A DNA stretch of 11,010 nucleotides from JASFWK01 sp050049355 (GTDB lineage Bacteria; Chloroflexota; Anaerolineae; B4-G1; DUEL01): the NCBI GenBank assembly GCA_050049355.1, contig JASFWK010000061.1:1-11010 (forward strand), read 5' to 3'. Shown here piece by piece: positions 6,201 through 11,010 of this stretch. Below the pieces are notes generated by a model. It saw only the letters and a program-made list of their open reading frames with translations. It was not told the DNA's origin and ran no database searches. The stretch's first letter is position 1, and the number at the start of each line of letters is the position of its first letter. A program made the position numbers and the translations under genes.

Positions 6201-6481
6201 ACGTGGTGGACGCGCACCCGCCTTCGAACCGCATCATCCGGCTTACCGAGGCCATCCAGCTCCAGCCAGGCACTCCTGCGGCACCCAGGAGGATCTCCTT
6301 ACCGTTGCTTCCTCCCGGACCTGGCGGGGTTCGGAGGCTCCTGCCGCGCAGGACCCGGCCTTCAACGCCTTTCGACGCCGGCAGTCCCGTCTGAGCAAGC
6401 CCTTGGGAAGGAATTCGACCCCGCTATGGCGGATTGCGGGTAGAAGGCACCGCCAGTTCCCCGTCTAGCACGTCCACCACG
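6201..6481 (-). ncRNA. ffs: Signal recognition particle RNA, large bacterial type (4.5S/6S-like, with Alu domain)
   Basis: SRP RNA binds Ffh and guides nascent membrane and secreted proteins to FtsY and the translocon. The domain IV core is unmistakable on the minus strand: CCAGGTCCGGGAGGAAGCA (6323-6305 region), with a GGGA tetraloop (6316-6313) and the asymmetric GGAAGCA side. Near the 5' end, GTGCTAGACGGGGAAC, GGCGGTGCC, TACCCGCAATCCGCCATAG and CGAATTCC match the Alu domain of the large type known from Bacillus and other Gram-positive-like bacteria. The ends are set by a terminal helix: CGTGGTGGACGTGC (6481-6468) pairs with GCGCGTCCACCACG (6215-6202), 14 bp with one wobble. The length of about 280 nt fits the large type. 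The ends are good to a few bases, and the 5' end agrees with the start predicted from the promoter. Confidence 0.93.
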
Positions 6482-6484
6482 TTG

Positions 6485-6513
6485 ATACTACCTTGAAGAT
6501 TGGGATTTGTCAA
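6485..6513 (-). promoter_or_regulatory. Promoter of the SRP RNA gene
   Basis: A perfect -35 TTGACA (6508-6513, minus strand) is separated by exactly 17 bp from TAGTAT (6485-6490), a four-of-six -10. The predicted start is near 6480, coinciding with the 5' end of the SRP RNA terminal helix. Two independent signals therefore agree on the same RNA start. Confidence 0.75.
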
Positions 6514-6686
6514 CCTCGGCTGGGAGATTGGCCAACGGGGGGCTTGCCTCTGACCAACTCCCGACCTTGTGTTTCCTCACCGCCGCCTGCGGTGCGAGGG
6601 GGTGGGGGCGCTGGACTGAGAGTGGGGTATCGTCTGCTCGGGGCCGTACGGCGGCGGCTGGCTTGTGCCACGCAACTCCGGCGAGA
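6514..6686. other. Non-coding stretch between ftsK and the SRP RNA promoter
   Basis: I see no gene here. It holds a six-base-pair hairpin, CACCGC (6578-6583) and GCGGTG (6589-6594) with loop CGCCT, and a CCGTACGG palindrome near 6645. No T-tract follows the hairpin on the minus strand, so a terminator for ftsK is not shown. Short reading frames that run through it have neither a ribosome binding site nor recognisable protein patterns. Confidence 0.4.
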
Positions 6687-8939
6687 CTACTCCTCCAGGT
6701 CACCCCCGATGACCCGCCGGGGGCGACCTGCGCTCTTCTGCGGGCCCACCAGACCCATGTCCTCGAGCTGTTCCATCAGACGGGCAGCGCGGGGGTAGCC
6801 CACGTGCAACCGTCTCTGGAGATAGGACGTGGTGATTGTGTTGCGCCTCCGGACCAGCCTTATCGCCTGCTCGAGGAGTTCTTCCTCCTCCTCGTCGAGC
6901 TCGTCAACACCTCCGTCGTCGGCGGACCCTCTCAACATGGACTCCCAGGGGGCTTGGGAGGGCCAGCCTGGAGTTTGCCGCTTCCAGGCGTCTACGATCC
7001 GCTTGATCTCCAGTTCATCCACATAGCATCCCTGAATGCGGACCGGATGAGTCGCGTCGGACGGGAGGTAGAGCATGTCGCCGTTGCCCAGCAGGTCCTC
7101 TGCGCCCGGGATGTCGAGGATGACCCGCGAGTCGACCTGGCTCGCTGTGGCGAAGGAGATGCGGGCCGGGAAGTTGGCTTTGATCAGGCCGGTCACCACG
7201 TCGGTGCTGGGTCGCTGGGTGGCAAGCACCAAGTGTATGCCGGTAGCGCGCGCCATCTGAGCGATCCGACAAATGGTCCGTTCGGTCTGCTCCGGCGCCA
7301 GCATCATCAGGTCCGCCAACTCGTCGACGAGGACTACTATGCGTGGCAGGCGCTTCTCGGGTTGGCGTTGGAGCACCATCTCATTATAGTCATCCAGATT
7401 GCGGGCGCCCAGAGAGGAGAACCTCTTGTACCGCTCGTCCATCTCGTGTGCCACCCACAGCAACACGCGCGTGACGCGTTCGAGCTCGTACTCGGTGTGT
7501 CCAAGCAGGTGTGGCAGGCCGTTGAAGTGCACCAACTCGACCATCTTGGGATCGATCATCACCATCCGCAGTTCATCCGGGTAGTTTGTCAGCGCCAGGC
7601 AGGTGGCCAGGGACTTGATGCAGACCGACTTGCCGGAGCCGGTGGTCCCGGCGATGAGCAGGTGGGGCATCAGTCCCAGGTCGGCCACGATCGGCTTGCC
7701 CGCCACGTCCTTTCCGAGTGCTATGGTCAAGGGCGGCCCCAGCCCGCGGAATTCCTCGCTCTCCATTACTGAGCGAAGGGTGACTAGGTTGACCCCTTCA
7801 TTTGGGACCTCGATTCCTACGACAGGTCGACCGGGCACGGGGGCCTCGACACGCAGAGAGGGAGCGGCCAGTGCTAACGCGAGGTCATCGGAGAGGGATT
7901 TGATTTGACTGACTCGTACCTTCTTGGACCGTCCTCGGCTCCCGGATCGTTCGGTGAAGCCTGGGGAGACGCCGAACTGGGTCACCGTCGGGCCACGCCG
8001 CACCTCCACTACCTGCACTGGTAAACCGAATTGGCCAAGGGTCTCCACGATGATGCGGCTCTTCTCCCTCACCTCCTCATCGCTCATTTCGGTTCCCTCT
8101 ACATTCTCAAGCAGATCCAGGGGGGGCAATTCGAGCTCGCCCTCGAACGCTGCCGCCGTGAGTGGGATGGGCTCTGCACTAGGTGGCGAGACGGAACGTG
8201 ACGGGACTGTGGGGCTGGGTTGAGGGGAGGTCACCCGCTCTTGCTCTGAGCGGGAAGCCGCGGTGTGACTTCTTGTGGGTTTCCTGGTCGGTTGTCTTCT
8301 TCTGGACCGCGTCGTCTCATCAACCCGACGGGTGGTGGATTGGCGACGGGGTCTGGTTCTCTGGGAGTGCCGACGGACCTGCTGAAGCCAACTCCTGAGC
8401 CCGCCCAGCGTCACATCGAAGGTGAGACCAATGCCCAACGCCAGGATCACTGTCAACAGCGCGCCGGCTGCGAGAGGGCCCACGTATAGGCTCAGGGAGT
8501 AGGAGAGGGCCCAACCGACCAGCCCGCCGCCCGATCCACTCTCGACCAGCCCCCAAGGGGCAGCTCGACCAGCGATAAGGTGTGTCAGGCTCAGAAGACT
8601 GAAGAAGATCACCTCCAGTCCCACCACCGGCCGCCATCGCCAGCTGACCGGTCGATCCAGGTTGTGCTGGAGGATCAGGAATCCGGCTGCACCGATGGCG
8701 ACGGTGATCGGCATGACTCCCCAGCCAAAGAGGAACTGGAGAACTTGGACCCAAGCATTCGTCCAGCGGCCAGAGGTGAGGTTCGAGAGCGTCAGAGCTG
8801 TGAGAATAGCCAACACCATGAGCAGAAGAGCTGCGGCTTGCTGGACCAGCGGGTTCTTGACCCAAGCCCACCACTCGTCGGGGCCATTCGTACTACGTCG
8901 TGTGTGGAACCGCGTGTGGTATCTCCTCCGTTTGGCCAT
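6687..8939 (-). CDS. ftsK: DNA translocase FtsK/SpoIIIE family
   Basis: FtsK is a septum-anchored hexameric motor that pumps DNA during the last step of chromosome segregation. The 750-residue protein has about four membrane helices near the N-terminus (about 29-52, 65-91, 103-124 and 139-172). A basic Arg/Ser/Thr-rich linker (about 183-255) follows. The alpha domain (about 272-400) has the FGLPVQVVEVRRGPTVTQF pattern. The motor domain has Walker A GTTGSGKS (431-438), MIDPKMVEL (461-469), Walker B VVLVDELADLM (535-545) and ATQRPS (573-578). The C-terminal gamma winged helix (about 680-745, with TTSYLQRRLHVGYPRAARLMEQLE) normally reads the KOPS/SRS orienting sequences. I chose the ATG at 8939, preceded by GAGAGG. 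A GTG at 8954 would add five residues but overlaps that binding site. It starts 90 nt after the S1-like gene with no clear promoter between. Confidence 0.96.
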   Translation of the reverse strand: MAKRRRYHTRFHTRRSTNGPDEWWAWVKNPLVQQAAALLLMVLAILTALTLSNLTSGRWTNAWVQVLQFLFGWGVMPITVAIGAAGFLILQHNLDRPVSWRWRPVVGLEVIFFSLLSLTHLIAGRAAPWGLVESGSGGGLVGWALSYSLSLYVGPLAAGALLTVILALGIGLTFDVTLGGLRSWLQQVRRHSQRTRPRRQSTTRRVDETTRSRRRQPTRKPTRSHTAASRSEQERVTSPQPSPTVPSRSVSPPSAEPIPLTAAAFEGELELPPLDLLENVEGTEMSDEEVREKSRIIVETLGQFGLPVQVVEVRRGPTVTQFGVSPGFTERSGSRGRSKKVRVSQIKSLSDDLALALAAPSLRVEAPVPGRPVVGIEVPNEGVNLVTLRSVMESEEFRGLGPPLTIALGKDVAGKPIVADLGLMPHLLIAGTTGSGKSVCIKSLATCLALTNYPDELRMVMIDPKMVELVHFNGLPHLLGHTEYELERVTRVLLWVAHEMDERYKRFSSLGARNLDDYNEMVLQRQPEKRLPRIVVLVDELADLMMLAPEQTERTICRIAQMARATGIHLVLATQRPSTDVVTGLIKANFPARISFATASQVDSRVILDIPGAEDLLGNGDMLYLPSDATHPVRIQGCYVDELEIKRIVDAWKRQTPGWPSQAPWESMLRGSADDGGVDELDEEEEELLEQAIRLVRRRNTITTSYLQRRLHVGYPRAARLMEQLEDMGLVGPQKSAGRPRRVIGGDLEE

Positions 8940-9029
8940 TTTGCTGCCTCTCACCTCGTACGGCTCTATCGGGTCTGCGCTTGACTATGGGGACGATCCT
9001 TCGAAGTTATGACGGTTGATGTACTCGTC

Positions 9030-10052
9030 CTATTCCTCGCTGGGTATTGTCGGTCCTTCTGGCTCTGGTGCCTCGACCGAGGGGGCCCTGCGCAGGCTAA
9101 GCCCCAGGCGCCGCCGCTCGCCGTCCATGTTGATGATCAAGGCCTGCACCGTGTCTCCCTCTTGGACGACGTTGCGGGGGTGAAGGAAATTCCCCTCCGC
9201 CAGTTCTGAGACGTGGATCAGTCCCTCTAGCCCCTTCTCGACCTCAGCGAACGCTCCGAAGTTCACCACGTTCGTGATGAGTCCCTCAACGACTTGGCCT
9301 ACCTCGTAGTCCCTCTCGAGGGTCTCCCAAGGATCCGGTTGCGTGCGCTTGATGCTCAGCCCCACCCGACCGCGTTCGCGATCCACGTTGAGGATGTAGA
9401 CGTCAATCTCTTGACCAGGATGCAGCGCGTCCGAGGGGTGGTTCACTCGTCCCCACGAGATCTCTGAGATGTGAATCAACCCTTCCACACCTTCCCCCAG
9501 ATCCACAAAGGCGCCGAACGAGCGGATGTTGGTCACACGGCCTTTGCGAATCTCGCCGGGAGTCAGCTGCTTGAGGAAGGCCTTTCGTCGGTTCTCGTCC
9601 GAGCGAGTTGCCCTTTCGGAGAGGACAAGCCGCCTTCGCTCTGGGTCTACCTCTATGACCTTCAGCTTAAGGCACCGCCCCATCTGCGCCCGCAGGCTCC
9701 TCTCACGTTCCTCCTCGCGCAGAAAAGGATCGAGGTCTTCCAGGTGCGAGGCTGGGACGAATCCTTGACGTCCGTTCCATTCAACCAGCAGTCCACCGCG
9801 GTTGAAGCCCACGACAGGAAGTTCAAGCACCCTTTCTTCCCTCATTATCTTCATAGCTTCTGTCCATCCGTGACCCGAATGACCATCGCTAGAAAATGCA
9901 GGCTCTTCCTCCATGATTCCCAACTTCAGTCCCTCCCAAACCTTCTGCGGTGGAGCCGGGGGGGCGGGAGTCTCTCTCTGTTCTCCCTCTTTGATCAGGG
10001 TTTCCCAGTACTCTTCCTCCAAAGGTCTATTAGGTGGTGAAAACTCGCTCAT
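9030..10052 (-). CDS. rpsA: 30S ribosomal protein S1-like, three S1 RNA-binding domains
   Basis: The 340-residue protein has an acidic, Pro-rich N-terminus (1-72) and three S1 domains. These span about 73-147 (GFNRGGLLVEWNGRQGFVPASHL, then VIEVDPERRRLVLSER), 165-235 (SFGAFVDLGEGVEGLIHISEIS) and 250-322 (NFGAFAEVEKGLEGLIHVSELA). The C-tail is rich in Pro and Glu. S1 proteins hold mRNA on the small subunit during initiation. The first domain's GFVPASHL form is typical of true ribosomal S1, and short S1 proteins of three or four domains are usual outside Proteobacteria, so rpsA is likely. A non-ribosomal S1 RNA-binding protein remains possible. The ATG at 10052 is set by GGGAGG four bases upstream; a TTG at 10064 lies upstream of that site. 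It lies 45 nt after the GAF regulator gene. Confidence 0.88.
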   Translation of the reverse strand: MSEFSPPNRPLEEEYWETLIKEGEQRETPAPPAPPQKVWEGLKLGIMEEEPAFSSDGHSGHGWTEAMKIMREERVLELPVVGFNRGGLLVEWNGRQGFVPASHLEDLDPFLREEERERSLRAQMGRCLKLKVIEVDPERRRLVLSERATRSDENRRKAFLKQLTPGEIRKGRVTNIRSFGAFVDLGEGVEGLIHISEISWGRVNHPSDALHPGQEIDVYILNVDRERGRVGLSIKRTQPDPWETLERDYEVGQVVEGLITNVVNFGAFAEVEKGLEGLIHVSELAEGNFLHPRNVVQEGDTVQALIINMDGERRRLGLSLRRAPSVEAPEPEGPTIPSEE

Positions 10053-10056
10053 GGTT

Positions 10057-10062
10057 CCTCCC
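10057..10062 (-). promoter_or_regulatory. Ribosome binding site of the S1-like gene
   Basis: GGGAGG on the minus strand lies four bases before the ATG at 10052. It fixes this start over the in-frame TTG at 10064, which lies upstream of the site and has none of its own. Confidence 0.7.
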
Positions 10063-10097
10063 AATCACTGGTCGTAGAGGAGTAGTCGGGTGGTTGA

Positions 10098-11010
10098 TCA
10101 ACCCGAATTGTCAGACGAGGCTGCCTCGTTTCTCTGCTCTTGGTGCTCCATCTCGGCTAGCACGCGTGCTACCTCTTCAACAGCAAGGCGCTGTTTCCGA
10201 TACAGGTTGGATTCGCTCATTGCCAGACGCATAGCGACGTCTCGCACTTTGTATCCTCGAAGGAATTTCAACTCCAGGATGTTGTACAGCAGCCACTCGG
10301 CGGCGGTCATACTGCGATCGCCCTCTGGCCGCAGCCGCTCAATGGCTTTCTGCAGCACTGCGCGCAGGCCGTTCACCATGCTGCCGTGCTCCTCTGATGC
10401 CTGTTCGACCACCTGCAGGCTGAGGAGTGGACTGTGTGTCAGGTTGGGGCCGCCCCAATAGTGGGAGAGTGCGTCTCTCACCCAACGGGCGAAGTTAGGG
10501 TCTCCCAAGAGATCGGTCAGGCTCTCCAGCGCCGGATCGCCTTCGTAGCGGAGGAGGCTCCGGCGGCGCTGGATATCCTCAATCTGAGGCATGATGTGCT
10601 GCAGGGCGGTGAAGAGACTCTGCTGTATGCGTCGGTCCTCCAGTGCTGCCTCGACCTGAGTGACCAGGGTGGTCAACCCCTCTTCCTCTTCCTCCGAGAG
10701 ATCGGGCACCGTGGCCCGCGCTGTCACCCCGAGGACGCCGGTCACTGCCCCATCGGAGCGGGCGCGGAGTGGGAGCAGCCAATAGGAGTCCCAAGCGAAG
10801 AAGTCGCCCTGCCGCCGCAGGTATCTAGGTGGATTTCCCTCAGCGATGGCCTCCAGAGTCTCCCCCGATGGCGGCTTCCCGTTCGCTTCTAGTGGTCCCG
10901 CCACCGCTGCAAGCTGAGGTCGATCTTCATCTATCACCGCCACGAACGCGGTGGGGGTCCGTAGCAGATCGCACACGGCTGTCAGCACGTTTTCCAGGAA
11001 CTGGTGGAGG
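10098..11010 (-). CDS. GAF-domain regulator with C-terminal helix-turn-helix, C-terminal part (cut by right window edge)
   Basis: The frame is open to the right edge and gives 303 visible residues. A GTG at 10988 could be taken as a start, but the seven in-frame codons before it (LHQFLEN) continue a GAF-type helix, so the gene almost surely begins outside the window. Visible residues 1-120 look like a GAF sensor domain (FLENVLTAVCDLL, TAFVAVIDED, WLLPLRARSDGAVTGVLGV). A helical segment (about 120-155) leads to a conserved-looking block (about 160-230, with FARWVRDALSHYWGGPNLT and AIERLRPEG). A C-terminal helix-turn-helix region follows (about 236-288, EWLLYNILELKFLRG, KVRDVAMRLAMSESNLYRKQ), resembling sigma-70 region 4-like DNA-binding helices. 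It is probably a cytoplasmic transcription regulator responding to a small ligand or redox signal. Ligand and targets are unknown. The stop overlaps the palindrome GGTTGATCAACC (10092-10103). Confidence 0.8.
   Translation of the reverse strand, partial: LHQFLENVLTAVCDLLRTPTAFVAVIDEDRPQLAAVAGPLEANGKPPSGETLEAIAEGNPPRYLRRQGDFFAWDSYWLLPLRARSDGAVTGVLGVTARATVPDLSEEEEEGLTTLVTQVEAALEDRRIQQSLFTALQHIMPQIEDIQRRRSLLRYEGDPALESLTDLLGDPNFARWVRDALSHYWGGPNLTHSPLLSLQVVEQASEEHGSMVNGLRAVLQKAIERLRPEGDRSMTAAEWLLYNILELKFLRGYKVRDVAMRLAMSESNLYRKQRLAVEEVARVLAEMEHQEQRNEAASSDNSG

Noticed and set aside
6124..6273. N-terminal extension of the YabE-like protein upstream of 6123
   Set aside because: The extra residues are encoded by the SRP RNA 3' end and the following hairpin, and are not protein-like. 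The ATG at 6195 has no Shine-Dalgarno, though it cannot be fully excluded.
6578..6594. Six-base-pair hairpin between ftsK and the SRP RNA as an ftsK terminator
   Set aside because: No T-run follows on the minus strand and the stem is short for such GC-rich DNA.
6488..6703. Minus-strand 71-codon frame between ftsK and the SRP RNA
   Set aside because: It begins inside the end of ftsK and runs over the SRP RNA promoter; its composition looks non-coding.
6507..7772. Plus-strand open frame of 421 codons opposite ftsK
   Set aside because: It lies antisense to the conserved ftsK motor domain, shows no recognisable domain, and is explained by codon bias of the GC-rich minus-strand gene.
10092..10103. 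Perfect palindrome GGTTGATCAACC at the stop of the GAF regulator gene
   Set aside because: It overlaps coding sequence, lacks a T-tract, and one short palindrome of this size could be chance. It is noted only within the gene entry.
1..11010. Mobile elements, CRISPR arrays, tRNA or rRNA genes, or a defence system
   Set aside because: I found no direct repeat arrays, transposase-like frames, terminal inverted repeats, tRNA T-loop signatures or rRNA motifs. The gene content is chromosomal housekeeping and metabolism.

Overview
The window reads as an ordinary GC-rich bacterial chromosome segment. Every supported gene lies on the minus strand, so transcription runs from high to low coordinates. 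I see no tRNA, rRNA, CRISPR array, insertion sequence or phage gene. The likely source is a Chloroflexota bacterium (Anaerolineae or a relative). This is an inference from the Pro/Ala/Thr-rich lipoprotein with a cohesin-like domain and two LysM domains, the GAF/helix-turn-helix regulator of a type I associate with that phylum, the three-domain S1 protein and the large-type SRP RNA. It is not proven.

In order of transcription, the right-hand block holds: the C-terminal part of a GAF-domain regulator cut by the window edge (10098-11010); a three-S1-domain ribosomal protein S1-like protein (9030-10052); and a four-helix FtsK/SpoIIIE DNA translocase (6687-8939). Next is a stretch without protein genes (about 6124-6686). 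It contains a gene I am confident about: a large bacterial signal recognition particle RNA (about 6201-6481), with its own sigma-70-type promoter (TTGACA, 17 bp, TAGTAT) and a strong hairpin just after its 3' end.

The middle block is a cell-envelope and ribosome-maturation cluster. A YabE-like protein (signal anchor, four DUF348 repeats, G5, 3D domain; 4717-6123) overlaps rsmA/ksgA (3881-4720) by an ATGA. This is followed 35 nt later by the cohesin-like/LysM lipoprotein (2817-3845). The yabE-ksgA order recalls Bacillus subtilis, where rnmV lies between the two genes; here it is absent.

The left-hand block is an acyl-CoA oxidation module: acyl-CoA dehydrogenase (1392-2606), then etfB (459-1262) and etfA (1-448, cut by the left edge). 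The dehydrogenase passes electrons to the EtfAB flavoprotein. A good TATAAT promoter lies before the dehydrogenase gene, bracketed by two inverted repeats that could be operators.

I found no convincing new multi-gene system. The points most worth a second look are the SRP RNA locus, the two-palindrome promoter, the variant nucleotide-binding loop of EtfB, the C-terminal module of the GAF regulator, and the YabE-RsmA coupling.
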